Assembly (NCBI GenBank): GCA_002338525.1
Contig: DDIM01000006.1
Location: 8,926 to 72,925, forward strand
Reading direction: 5' to 3'
Length of the DNA: 64,000 nt
Source: Micavibrio sp. UBA1850
Lineage (GTDB): Bacteria > Pseudomonadota > Alphaproteobacteria > Micavibrionales > Micavibrionaceae
Positions 56,337 through 64,000 of the stretch are shown here, piece after piece. Position 1 is the stretch's first letter; the number at the start of each line of letters is the position of its first letter. Under the pieces are notes generated by a model. It saw only the letters and a program-made list of their open reading frames with translations. It had not been told where the DNA came from and did not search any database. Position numbers and translations under genes: made by a program.

Positions 56337-57314
56337 ATGAACATGAAACATGATGTGCTTGATGTAGCGCTTTTGGTCGGGGGATGGTCGGCAGAACGTG
56401 CTGTATCGCTTGAAAAAGGAAAAACCGTAGAGGTCGCACTCATTGAGCTAGGCCATAATGTTCGGGTCATTGATGTTCAAAAAGATTTACCATCCCTTAT
56501 TCAGTCACTAACGCCTAAGCCGGATGTTGTGTTCAATAACCTTCATGGTACAGGTGGGGAAGATGGCGTCATTCAAGGTGTGTTAGAAATGCTTGATATA
56601 CCATACACGCACTCGGATGTGTGCGCCTCGGCGATTGCCATGGATAAACCGCGTACAAAAATTCTGGTTGAAACGGTCGGTGTGCCTACGCCTAAAGGTG
56701 TTGTGCTTACAAAAAATCAAATTGTAAATGGTCAAATCCCTTACGCCCCCCCTTATGTTATAAAACCCCCTCATGAGGGCTCTAGTGTGGGTGTTCACAT
56801 GATTCGCGCACAAGACAACCGCCCCATCAATATTGGTTTGGATATTGAAGATCATGACCTGCTATTGGTTGAAGAATATATCGCAGGACGCGAGTTGACG
56901 GTAGCGGTGCTGGATGGCAAGGCGCAGGCTGTTACAGAAATTGTCTCTCATACAGAATTCTTTGATTATGAAGCAAAATACCAAGATCAAACGACAGAAT
57001 ATGTTCTTCCTGCAAAAATTTCATCAGACATATACGATTTAGCCTTGGATTATGCTGAGCGCGTGTATAATATTGTAGGATGTGCTGGTTTGGCGCGTTG
57101 TGATTTTCGTTTTGATGAAAGCTTGGGCACAGAAGGCCTCTTTCTTTTGGAAATCAACACACAGCCAGGCTTTACGGCGCAATCAATCGGCCCCTCTCAG
57201 GTCATCTACAACGGAACATCATTTAATGCGCTTTGTGAGCGTCTCATCGAAACTGCTTTATGCCCAAAAAACGAAAACAAAATAGTAAAATTCTCAAAAA
57301 GAAAAGTCGCCTAA
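56337..57314 (+). CDS. ddl: D-alanine-D-alanine ligase
   Basis: The 325-residue ATP-grasp enzyme makes D-Ala-D-Ala. The N-terminal LVGGWSAERAVSLEKG, FNNLHGTGGEDG, KPPHEGSSVGVH and LLEINTQPGFT motifs are present. The change of usual G-G-x-S-x-E-R to G-G-W-S-A-E-R is within the family. It lies 3 bases after murB, and its last 55 bases overlap ftsQ. Confidence 0.95.
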   Translation: MNMKHDVLDVALLVGGWSAERAVSLEKGKTVEVALIELGHNVRVIDVQKDLPSLIQSLTPKPDVVFNNLHGTGGEDGVIQGVLEMLDIPYTHSDVCASAIAMDKPRTKILVETVGVPTPKGVVLTKNQIVNGQIPYAPPYVIKPPHEGSSVGVHMIRAQDNRPINIGLDIEDHDLLLVEEYIAGRELTVAVLDGKAQAVTEIVSHTEFFDYEAKYQDQTTEYVLPAKISSDIYDLALDYAERVYNIVGCAGLARCDFRFDESLGTEGLFLLEINTQPGFTAQSIGPSQVIYNGTSFNALCERLIETALCPKNENKIVKFSKRKVA

Positions 57315-58150
57315 CGCGTGATGCCTTTATTAAGGTCGCGCGCCGTACAGGGATTATCGTTTGCGCGCTTGCCGCACTATTGTGGGTGGGGGCATGGGTA
57401 TGGTTTGGCGGCCTTATTCAGCAAGGCGCTTCATGGACTGAGCAAAAAATATACGCAGTCACTGCGGATGCAGGCTTTCAACTCGATAATCTATTGGTTG
57501 AGGGGCGTGAAAATCTATCGGCTGATACCGTCATGCAGATTTTGGACATAGAGCAAGGGCAATCTTTGTTTGCAGCAGACTTAGAGGATGTCCGCATGCG
57601 CCTTGAGGCGCTTGAGTGGGTTGAAACAGTTGTTGTTCAGCGCCGCGCGCCTAATGATTTGTATATTAAAATTACAGAGCGCCAGCCCATTGCACTGTGG
57701 AAACGCGCTGGACAAAATAACCTTTTCTTAATTGATCACAAAGGCCACGTCATTGATGTGCCGTTATTGTCAAAGTTCAAAGATCTTATAATCATCTCGG
57801 GCGAAGGTGGGCGCGATGAGGCGTTTTCTTTGATATCTCAATTAGCCATCTACCCCGAGATTTTATCAAATGTTGATGTGGCACAGTTCATAAGTGATCG
57901 TCGTTGGGATTTTGTCACCAAGGCAGGCATTCGCATTCAAATGCCCGAAGACAATTTTGATTATGCGTTGGGTCGTCTTGAACAGTTGCGTATTCAATCC
58001 GAAATATTGGCACAGCCCATAGATTTGTTGGATTTGAGACAAGAAGATCGCGTTGTAGCACGCCCAAGCGAGGGGCATGTTTTAGAGTATGATTACATTG
58101 CGCCTGTTAGCACAAAAGCAGGTGAGGGAGCGTCAGGCTATGAGCTTTAA
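57260..58150 (+). CDS. ftsQ: Cell division protein FtsQ
   Basis: The 296-residue bitopic protein has a Lys/Arg-rich cytoplasmic start, one transmembrane helix (about 31-52), a POTRA domain (LLVEGRENLSADTVMQIL, about 76-93) and a beta domain. It recruits FtsL/FtsB at the divisome. Its N-terminal coding region lies inside ddl for 55 bases. Confidence 0.9.
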   Translation: MPKKRKQNSKILKKKSRLTRDAFIKVARRTGIIVCALAALLWVGAWVWFGGLIQQGASWTEQKIYAVTADAGFQLDNLLVEGRENLSADTVMQILDIEQGQSLFAADLEDVRMRLEALEWVETVVVQRRAPNDLYIKITERQPIALWKRAGQNNLFLIDHKGHVIDVPLLSKFKDLIIISGEGGRDEAFSLISQLAIYPEILSNVDVAQFISDRRWDFVTKAGIRIQMPEDNFDYALGRLEQLRIQSEILAQPIDLLDLRQEDRVVARPSEGHVLEYDYIAPVSTKAGEGASGYEL

Positions 58151-59411
58151 ACAACCATTAAAAGCAGGGTCTATTATTGCCACTCTTGATGTCGGCTCAA
58201 GCAAAGTTTCGTGCTTCATTGCGCAAATGACAGATGATAACGGCGGGTTTGAAATTGTAGGCGTGGGTCACCAAGCGGCACAAGGCGTTAAAAACGGGAT
58301 CATTACAGATATATACCAAGCGGAAATAGCAATTTCTAATGCGGTTCATGTTGCTGAAAAGATGGCCTCAAAAATCATAAAAGGATATCCCTTGCGTGAT
58401 ATCGTGCTGGCTGTGCCTGCTACATCATCATCATCACATTACATGGATGCGCATGTTCAGATGATGCGCCAGACTGTGACGGAAAATGATGTGCGACGCG
58501 CGCTTGCAAAGGCGCAAATCAAGGCACAAAAAGATGATCGGGAAATTGTACACACCATTCCTGTCGATTATGTACTGGATGGACATAAAGGCATTCAAAG
58601 TCCTTATGGCATGAGCGGTCAGGTCATGGATATTGACATTCATATGCTGGACGCGGATTTTTCACACCTCAAGCATATCAGCCAATGTACTGAACAAAAT
58701 CATCTGGATATTGTCTCCCTTTGTTCTGCTCCATATGCGGCGGGGCTGGCCATGTTGGTCGAAGATGAGATCGAGCTAGGCTCAATCGTAATTGATATGG
58801 GCGCAAATATTACCTCATATGCCGTCTTCCAATCGGGGCGATTGTTGTATGCTGGCGCAGTGCCAGTCGGCGGGCATCACATTACATCTGATATCGCACA
58901 TGGCCTCACAGCCACGCTTGCAGATGCCGAGCGTATAAAAACACTTTATGGAAGTGCATTGGCGACAATTAGCGATGAGCATGAATATATAGATGTACCC
59001 ATGATGGGGGAGCAATCAGGCAAGGGTGAGCAGCAGGTTACGCGCGCGCTCCTCATAAACATTATACAAGCCCGCCTTGAAGAAACGTTCGAGATGGTAA
59101 GGCAAGGACTTGCCGATTCAGGCGTAGAAGCGGCGCAATGCCGACGCGTCGTCCTGACAGGTGGGGGGAGCCTTATGCCAAACGTGCAAGATTTAGCGCA
59201 ACGAATTTTAAGTAAGCAAGTGCGATGCTCTCAAACATTGAAGGTCAAGGGCTTACCAGATGCAACAAGCGGGCCTGGTTTTGCCGTGTCTATGGGCTTG
59301 ATTAAATACTACTCCGAGCGGCCTCACGAGATGCCAATGGAGATTGCCTCTTATGCTGATTCTCGCTCGGTTGTTGAAAAATTCAAAAGCTGGTTTAAAG
59401 AAAACTGGTAG
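58140..59411 (+). CDS. ftsA: Cell division protein FtsA
   Basis: The 423-residue actin-like protein tethers FtsZ to the membrane. It has IATLDVGSSKVSCFIA (phosphate 1, about residues 14-29), a 1C domain, IDMGANITSYAVF (phosphate 2), VLTGGGSLMP and a C-terminal amphipathic helix (SVVEKFKSWFKENW). The start at 58140 overlaps the ftsQ stop; the longer frame is inside ftsQ. Confidence 0.95.
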   Translation: MSFKQPLKAGSIIATLDVGSSKVSCFIAQMTDDNGGFEIVGVGHQAAQGVKNGIITDIYQAEIAISNAVHVAEKMASKIIKGYPLRDIVLAVPATSSSSHYMDAHVQMMRQTVTENDVRRALAKAQIKAQKDDREIVHTIPVDYVLDGHKGIQSPYGMSGQVMDIDIHMLDADFSHLKHISQCTEQNHLDIVSLCSAPYAAGLAMLVEDEIELGSIVIDMGANITSYAVFQSGRLLYAGAVPVGGHHITSDIAHGLTATLADAERIKTLYGSALATISDEHEYIDVPMMGEQSGKGEQQVTRALLINIIQARLEETFEMVRQGLADSGVEAAQCRRVVLTGGGSLMPNVQDLAQRILSKQVRCSQTLKVKGLPDATSGPGFAVSMGLIKYYSERPHEMPMEIASYADSRSVVEKFKSWFKENW

Positions 59412-59446
59412 GTCTATACCTTTCCTAAATGCGGATACTTCTTGAT

Positions 59447-59483
59447 TGTGGATAAAACTGATCTATTTATACACTTATCCACA
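59447..59483. promoter_or_regulatory. Pair of perfect inverted DnaA boxes
   Basis: TGTGGATAA (59447-59455) and TTATCCACA (59475-59483) are both exact matches to the DnaA box TTATCCACA, in opposite orientation, 19 bases apart. They could bind DnaA or, as RNA, form a 9-bp hairpin; no T run follows. Confidence 0.75.
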
Positions 59484-59538
59484 GGCTCTGTTCTGAGCCA
59501 GGATTTCGTTGACGAAAGGTTTGAAGGCAGAAAAAAAT

Positions 59539-59683
59539 GAATCGCGAGAATCGGTTACGGACTCTCTTTGATGTATTTGTTCAGATGTAGCTAAGGCTTG
59601 TTATTCATTTTTTTGTTAATTGTCTGGAAAACGTGCTTTTTTATTAGGTTATTTGCGCATACCCTAAATAAATAGAGCGAATC
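59539..59683. promoter_or_regulatory. Four GANTC (CcrM methylation) sites
   Basis: GAATC at 59539 and 59548, GACTC at 59560 and GAATC at 59679. In alphaproteobacteria CcrM methylates the A of GANTC, and GANTC sites tune the ftsZ promoter in Caulobacter. Methylation itself cannot be seen in sequence. Confidence 0.6.
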
Positions 59684-59690
59684 ACTTTCG

Positions 59691-59719
59691 TTCATATTTG
59701 CTTTAAATGACTATATAAT
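59691..59719 (+). promoter_or_regulatory. Candidate ftsZ promoter
   Basis: A perfect -10 TATAAT (59714-59719) has TTCATA (59691-59696) 17 bases upstream. GGAGG (59731-59735) then precedes the ATG by 5 bases. The leader would be only about 15 bases long. Confidence 0.5.
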
Positions 59720-59740
59720 TATCCAGCTCTGGAGGTTTAA

Positions 59741-61525
59741 ATGATTAATGTTCGTCCAACACAACCCACTCAAAGACAAAGCCTGAGTCCCAAGATTACG
59801 ATCTTTGGTGTCGGCGGAGCTGGGGGTAACGCTGTGAATAACATGATCGAAGAAAATCTCGCAGGTGTTGAGTTCGTCGTTTGTAACACAGACGCACAAG
59901 CACTAGAGCAAAGCGCATGTAACACAAAAATTCAACTTGGAGCAAATGTAACAGCTGGACTAGGTGCAGGCGCAAAGCCAGAAATTGGACGTATGGCAGC
60001 CGAAGAATCTTTGGACGAGGTTTTGGCGCACATTGAAGACACGAATATGGTGTTTGTAACCGCTGGTATGGGCGGCGGAACAGGAACCGGCGCAGCGCCA
60101 ACGATTGCTAAAGCATGCCGTGAGCGCGATGTATTGACAGTCGGTGTTGTGACAAAACCTTTCCACTTCGAAGGAACGCTTCGTATGAAGATGGCCGAAG
60201 AGGGAATTAAGGAAATGCAAGAATACGTAGATACGTTGATTGTTATTCCAAACCAAAACTTATTCCGTATCGCAAACGAAAAGACAACATTTGCTGAAGC
60301 CTTTAAGATGGCCGACAGCGTGTTACAATCTGGCGTGCGCGGCGTAACAGACCTAATTGTAAACCCTGGTTTGATCAACCTAGACTTTGCTGACATTCGC
60401 TCAATTATGCTTGAGATGGGTAAAGCGGTAATGGGTACAGGTGAGGCAACATCTGATAAACGTGCCATCGAAGCCGCTGAAAAAGCCATCAGCAACCCAC
60501 TTCTGGATGATATGTCTATGAAGGGTGCGAAGGGTGTTATCATTAACGTTACTGGTGGTTCAGACATGACACTGTTTGAAGCAGATGAAGCATGTAACCG
60601 TATACGTGATGAAGTTGATCCAGACGCAAATATCATCTTTGGAACATCTTTTGACGAGACAATGGACGGCGCAATGCGTGTATCTATTGTCGCAACAGGA
60701 ATTGATAAAGAAACGACACGTAAGACAAAGCCATTTTCAACAGGTGGAGGCCTTGAAAGAGCGCGTCCGATTACAACAGGCACTGCAAACACAACGTCTC
60801 GCGGCACAGCAACAGCAGGTTCTGGATTTGGGAGCGTTTCGGCATCACAAGCATCAGTAAATAGTTCTTCAAGATCAATGGGCACGTCACAAAGTTCTTC
60901 TGGTCTAGGTTCGTCTCAACAGTCTTCTGAAGAGACAAGTGAGTCTGTTCAAACTGACCTTGTACAGCAATTAGAAGAACAAAAAATTGAGGTCACTGAA
61001 CCTCGTCGTGGCACAACACACGGTGAATCATTTATTCCACCAAAAGCCGCACAGCCTGAGGAGTTTGCAGATAGTGTAAGTTATGCCTCTGGTACAACTA
61101 CAGGGTCATATGCGACGCATCAGTCACGTCAAGTGAACATGCAGCAGCAACCAACAACGGCCTCTACAAGCCCTTCAATTTCAATGACAACGCAGCAGCA
61201 GATGCAACAGCCTCGTGGAACAACACCCTCTTTGAACTTGCAACCGCCAGTTCCTGGTTCGAACAAGGTTAAAAAACCACAAAGCTTGTTTGACCGTATC
61301 AAAAACGTAGGCTGGGGCTCAGACGAAACAGACGATCTTTCAACAACACAAGAAACAGAGTCTAACAACGGCGAGACGCAAACAACAAGCGGCGGCCTAG
61401 GTTTAAAAGCACCACAAAGACCGTCTTCATCAGGACAGCTTAACGTTGCAAGCTCAAACCCTTCAAAAGGTAACTTTGAAGATGAGCTAGACATCCCGGC
61501 TTTCCTTCGTCGCGAAGCCAACTAA
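59741..61525 (+). CDS. ftsZ: Cell division protein FtsZ
   Basis: The 594-residue tubulin-like GTPase forms the Z ring. [13 protein letters not shown] (about residues 24-36), the GTP loop [12 protein letters not shown] (about 108-119) and the T7 loop NLDFADIRS are clear. The globular part ends near residue 325. A long Ser/Thr/Gln-rich linker of about 240 residues follows, ending in [14 protein letters not shown], the conserved C-terminal peptide that binds FtsA and other partners. A long linker is an alphaproteobacterial trait. A strong terminator ends the cluster. Confidence 0.97.
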   Translation: MINVRPTQPTQRQSLSPKITIFGVGGAGGNAVNNMIEENLAGVEFVVCNTDAQALEQSACNTKIQLGANVTAGLGAGAKPEIGRMAAEESLDEVLAHIEDTNMVFVTAGMGGGTGTGAAPTIAKACRERDVLTVGVVTKPFHFEGTLRMKMAEEGIKEMQEYVDTLIVIPNQNLFRIANEKTTFAEAFKMADSVLQSGVRGVTDLIVNPGLINLDFADIRSIMLEMGKAVMGTGEATSDKRAIEAAEKAISNPLLDDMSMKGAKGVIINVTGGSDMTLFEADEACNRIRDEVDPDANIIFGTSFDETMDGAMRVSIVATGIDKETTRKTKPFSTGGGLERARPITTGTANTTSRGTATAGSGFGSVSASQASVNSSSRSMGTSQSSSGLGSSQQSSEETSESVQTDLVQQLEEQKIEVTEPRRGTTHGESFIPPKAAQPEEFADSVSYASGTTTGSYATHQSRQVNMQQQPTTASTSPSISMTTQQQMQQPRGTTPSLNLQPPVPGSNKVKKPQSLFDRIKNVGWGSDETDDLSTTQETESNNGETQTTSGGLGLKAPQRPSSSGQLNVASSNPSKGNFEDELDIPAFLRREAN

Positions 61526-61554
61526 GGTTGCTAATTAAAAATTAGGTTTAAAGG

Positions 61555-61582
61555 AACAGCTCGTTTTTGAGCTGTTTTTTTT
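61555..61582 (+). terminator. Rho-independent terminator of ftsZ
   Basis: AACAGCTC and GAGCTGTT form a perfect 8-bp stem around GTTTTT, followed by T residues. It ends the division cluster. Confidence 0.88.
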
Positions 61583-61620
61583 AGGCTGTTTTTTTGTGGC
61601 GTGAAAAATGATTTATTAAT

Positions 61621-62241
61621 TTACGGACGTTTATTCCACTCAGTAATTTTCCAAAACTTTTGGTTATCATCTTTTTCAAGGACGCAAAACGCGCCCGTTG
61701 AGACTTTCAAATCTTGTGTAAAATGCTCTGTTGTTTCAAGGAGGTGGGGTAGAAAACGGGCGACACCATTTGATGTGATGGCCAAAATAGTCTCTCCGTG
61801 GTGGTTTTCAACGCACATCTGCGCAAACTCTTTAAGGTCTTGAATAATTTGTTTTGTATCTACAATCCATCCTTGGGGAGGGGTGGCTGTTTCGTTCCAT
61901 TTTTCTATGGCCTCAATGCCAATACGTTCAATGACCTTGTCTTCTGGCATGTTTTCGTCAGGCCCATAGTCAATTTCATTAAAAACAGGAAGAGCCTTTG
62001 CCGAGGCGTTCAGCATGGCTGTTTCTTTAATGATTGCGGCCATCTCAATGGTGCGTTTTAATTCCGATGTATAAATTGCAGTTGGGGTAATGCCCTTGTC
62101 TTTAAAATACGTGCCAATACGCAAAGCTTGTGTACGGCCGCTTTCAACAAGGGGAATATCAGTGCGGCATCCTACGCGTGTAGGTGTCTGGTCAGATGTA
62201 AAGGTATTGCCGTGGCGGGCGACGATCAATCTAGTGCTCAT
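61621..62241 (-). CDS. Histidine phosphatase superfamily protein (GpmB/CobC-like)
   Basis: The 206-residue protein has the catalytic ARHGNTF motif (residues 8-14), an ELKRTIEMA second motif and a TSNGVARF motif where the usual second His (GHG) is not evident. Phosphoglycerate mutase-like phosphatases act on varied substrates. It overlaps kdsB by 4 bases (ATGA), so it probably works with the LPS genes. A KDO-8-phosphate phosphatase or a glucosyl-phosphoglycerate phosphatase role is speculative. Confidence 0.8.
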   Translation of the reverse strand: MSTRLIVARHGNTFTSDQTPTRVGCRTDIPLVESGRTQALRIGTYFKDKGITPTAIYTSELKRTIEMAAIIKETAMLNASAKALPVFNEIDYGPDENMPEDKVIERIGIEAIEKWNETATPPQGWIVDTKQIIQDLKEFAQMCVENHHGETILAITSNGVARFLPHLLETTEHFTQDLKVSTGAFCVLEKDDNQKFWKITEWNKRP

Positions 62242-63056
62242 GATCGGGCCGCTCTTTCCAGCATTGCCTCTGCGCGTTCTACATCCTCTGGAGAATCAAT
62301 GCCTGCTTGCGCAAGTCCCATATCCACTTCAACAGGAACCGCCGTAATCTCAATTCCATTTTCGATCATGCGCAGTTGTTCTAACCCCTCTAGTTGCTCG
62401 TACGTGCCAAGGGGGAGTTCGACAAATGTCTTTAAGGTATCAAGTGCGTAGCCATATAGGCCTAAATGTTGATGAACAGGAGAAAACGCGCTTTCGAGCC
62501 TAAGTGATTCTTCTTTACGCATTGCAGGCAATATATTTTTTGAAAACCATAAAGCTTTGTAGCCAGCTTTTGCATCTCTTGTAACAATCGCCGTTGTGCC
62601 ACTAAAAGGTGTTACTTTTTTATGTGTTCTTAATGTGTCTAATTCAGCCCATCGAAGGGGGATGACAGGGGTGGCTATTCTCGTGTCAGGTTTATTTTGA
62701 AGCGTTGAAATAAGCGCCTCTATAACATGCAATGGCGTAAAAGGCGCATCGCCTTGTAGGCCAATTACAAAATCAGGTTTAATGGAAAGCGTAAGCGCTG
62801 CTTCTAAAATACGATCAGACCCTGTTTCACAGCTATCAGATGTCATTATGCATTGTACATCAATGTCTTTGCAATGCTGTGCGATCCGCTCATCTTCGGT
62901 GGCAACGGCCAATTGAATATTGGGAAAGCGCTCTTTTACGCTTCGGCCAAGAGAGACGACGCGCGATAGCATGCTTTCGCCAGCAATCTTAACGAGGGGT
63001 TTTCCAGGAAAGCGTGTAGAGCCATAACGGGCTGGTATAATAAGGGCAATATTCAT
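62238..63056 (-). CDS. kdsB: 3-deoxy-manno-octulosonate cytidylyltransferase
   Basis: The 272-residue enzyme activates KDO with CTP for LPS core synthesis. It has IIPARYGSTRFPGKPL (residues 6-21), ATEDERI and GLQGDAPF, where the usual E after QGD is A. The enzyme implies a normal KDO-bearing outer membrane. The upstream gene is the O-antigen-ligase-like gene, 13 bases away. Confidence 0.92.
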   Translation of the reverse strand: MNIALIIPARYGSTRFPGKPLVKIAGESMLSRVVSLGRSVKERFPNIQLAVATEDERIAQHCKDIDVQCIMTSDSCETGSDRILEAALTLSIKPDFVIGLQGDAPFTPLHVIEALISTLQNKPDTRIATPVIPLRWAELDTLRTHKKVTPFSGTTAIVTRDAKAGYKALWFSKNILPAMRKEESLRLESAFSPVHQHLGLYGYALDTLKTFVELPLGTYEQLEGLEQLRMIENGIEITAVPVEVDMGLAQAGIDSPEDVERAEAMLERAARS

Positions 63057-63069
63057 ATCAAAAAGTAGA

Positions 63070-64000
63070 TTAGTTCATTTCTTGATGCTTTGAAATAATA
63101 TCTTTGTAAAAATTAATTGTGTCAGGTTCTGCGGGATATTGAAGTCCGTGAAATGCAATCGTTGCGGCTTCATTGAGGCGATCTTGTTCGATCAAGATAT
63201 TCAAAAAATACGCGCGAATGGTTTGATTTGACGGGTCTTTTTGCATGGCGTCCCACATCTTGCCTTTTGCCTGTTTGACCTCACCTTTTTGCAGCGCCAT
63301 CAAGCCTTGTATAAATGACGGCATAGCGCAAGGATCACAACGCGTTTGAGCATTATCAAGCGCCGTCACATCTCCACGTTTACCAGAGACCATCAAATGT
63401 TCATAAAAATAAGGGCTGCCCCATGCTTCCACCTGTTCTATCTTGTCGAACGCGGCGTTTGCGTCCATACGCATCATATCGTCTTTTGCTAATTGAGTAA
63501 GATAGATTGACCCTGCCGCTTGTATCGATAAAGCGCATATAATAACGGTAAACATAACAATAGCTATCTTATGAATTTTAAGATGTGTGACCTTATTTTG
63601 GCTCATAAGGCATGTATCAAAATAAGCCAAACATAGACCTAAGATGAATAAAAAAGGCATTGCCAAATAAAGGTATGTGAAATGCCCTTGTACAAATAAG
63701 CCAAGAACCACCGCAGCGCAGATGACGGCAACAGGGGAAAGTGCTTTACGGGCTTTGAATATCGACACTAACAAAACACACCAGAATAAATACCAGCACA
63801 GCGCGCCAAAAATGCCAATTTCGCTGAGTATTTGTAAACCATCCCAATGGGCCCAATCGCCAACAGATGGGTCTAAAGGCAGTCGATATGGCGGATAGTT
63901 GAGGTAAAATGTTCCAAAGCCTGTGCCGGTCGAAATATGGTCTTTTGCAAGCGTCCACGCACCCTGCCATATCACGATACGGCCATTTGTGATGTCGTGG
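63070..64000 (-). CDS. O-antigen ligase/polymerase-like membrane protein (partial, N-terminus beyond right edge)
   Basis: About 309 residues of the C-terminal part are visible; the frame continues past position 64000. The start shows RIVIWQGAWTL, then GTGFGTFYLNYPP and HWDGLQILSEIG, the loop pattern of Wzy/WaaL-like proteins (Wzy_C). Several hydrophobic helices follow, then a soluble helical tail (about 160 residues) with TPR-like pairs. It may attach or polymerise surface glycan. Exact substrate unknown. Confidence 0.8.
   Translation of the reverse strand, partial: HDITNGRIVIWQGAWTLAKDHISTGTGFGTFYLNYPPYRLPLDPSVGDWAHWDGLQILSEIGIFGALCWYLFWCVLLVSIFKARKALSPVAVICAAVVLGLFVQGHFTYLYLAMPFLFILGLCLAYFDTCLMSQNKVTHLKIHKIAIVMFTVIICALSIQAAGSIYLTQLAKDDMMRMDANAAFDKIEQVEAWGSPYFYEHLMVSGKRGDVTALDNAQTRCDPCAMPSFIQGLMALQKGEVKQAKGKMWDAMQKDPSNQTIRAYFLNILIEQDRLNEAATIAFHGLQYPAEPDTINFYKDIISKHQEMN

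Larger units (their letters stand above)
59412..59740. promoter_or_regulatory. 329-bp ftsA-ftsZ regulatory spacer
   Basis: This is the largest non-coding stretch in the dcw cluster. It holds two inverted perfect DnaA boxes, a small GGCTC/GAGCC hairpin (59484-59499), three GANTC sites close together (59539-59564), a fourth at 59679-59683, A+T-rich tracts and the ftsZ promoter. No ORF with a credible product was found in it. Confidence 0.8.

Noticed and set aside
59484..59499. GGCTC-TGTTCT-GAGCC hairpin after the DnaA boxes as an ftsA terminator
   Set aside because: The stem has 5 bp and no T run follows.
59412..59740. Chromosomal replication origin in the ftsA-ftsZ spacer
   Set aside because: Only two DnaA boxes, no array of boxes beside an unwinding region and no typical origin neighbours; regulation of ftsZ is more likely.
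59932..60885. 317-codon open frame antisense to ftsZ
   Set aside because: Its sequence is a Ser/Ile/Pro-rich shadow of the ftsZ codons, with no ribosome site or family pattern.

Overview
The window is a gene-dense stretch of an alphaproteobacterial chromosome with a base composition that leans slightly to A+T by eye. The lineage call rests on gene content and order: a pyrB-plsY-dprA-topA-rnr-rpmG block, an mraZ-to-ftsZ division/murein cluster, hdaA beside an AI-2E-type permease and a DUF2066 protein, a sequence resembling the aa3-oxidase subunit IV of alphaproteobacteria, and CtrA- and CcrM-like sequence motifs. I cannot name the genus. A Micavibrio-like lineage is a guess only.

Layout. 1-3.7 kb: the 3' part of a 7-TM sensor histidine kinase gene is cut off by the left edge; purM and purN follow on the same strand, and purN runs in frame into a small cytochrome-oxidase subunit IV-like sequence. 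3.8-7.4 kb: DUF2066 protein, AI-2E permease, hdaA, sixA. 7.5-12.4 kb: glycerate kinase, a GH13 sugar phosphorylase and a GT81 synthase, together a probable glucosylglycerate cycle. 12.4-16 kb: rnd, aspS and an unknown gene. 16-20 kb: a secreted Ni-superoxide dismutase, sdhA-sdhD-sdhC without sdhB, and an Asd homologue without its catalytic cysteine. 20-22 kb: a cytoplasmic hybrid histidine kinase.

22-33 kb holds a type IVb-like pilus or secretion system on the minus strand: secretin lipoprotein, ASH-repeat protein, GspE-type ATPase, GspF-type platform protein, two bitopic assembly proteins and two pilin-like proteins. A CheY-like receiver lies upstream, and a prepilin peptidase lies divergently at the head of the pyrB block. 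33-41 kb: pyrB (no pyrC), plsY, dprA, topA, rnr, rpmG. 41-43.6 kb: DUF1761 protein, msrA, AmpD-like amidase, RNase P RNA and a small unknown gene.

43.7-61.6 kb is the division and cell-wall (dcw) cluster: mraZ, rsmH, ftsL, ftsI, murE, murF, mraY, ftsW, murG, murC, murB, ddl, ftsQ, ftsA, ftsZ. murD is missing from its usual place. A triple MraZ operator precedes mraZ, and a 329-bp ftsA-ftsZ spacer carries two perfect inverted DnaA boxes and four GANTC sites. 61.6-64 kb: histidine phosphatase, kdsB and an O-antigen-ligase-like gene cut by the right edge.

Most genes are ordinary housekeeping genes. The best leads are the nested purN/oxidase-subunit frame, the inactive-looking Asd homologue, the periplasmic Ni-SOD where sdhB is expected, the glucosylglycerate cluster, the CtrA-like promoter inside the pilus operon, and the replication-linked sites in front of ftsZ. 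No CRISPR array, tRNA, rRNA, insertion sequence or prophage was seen.
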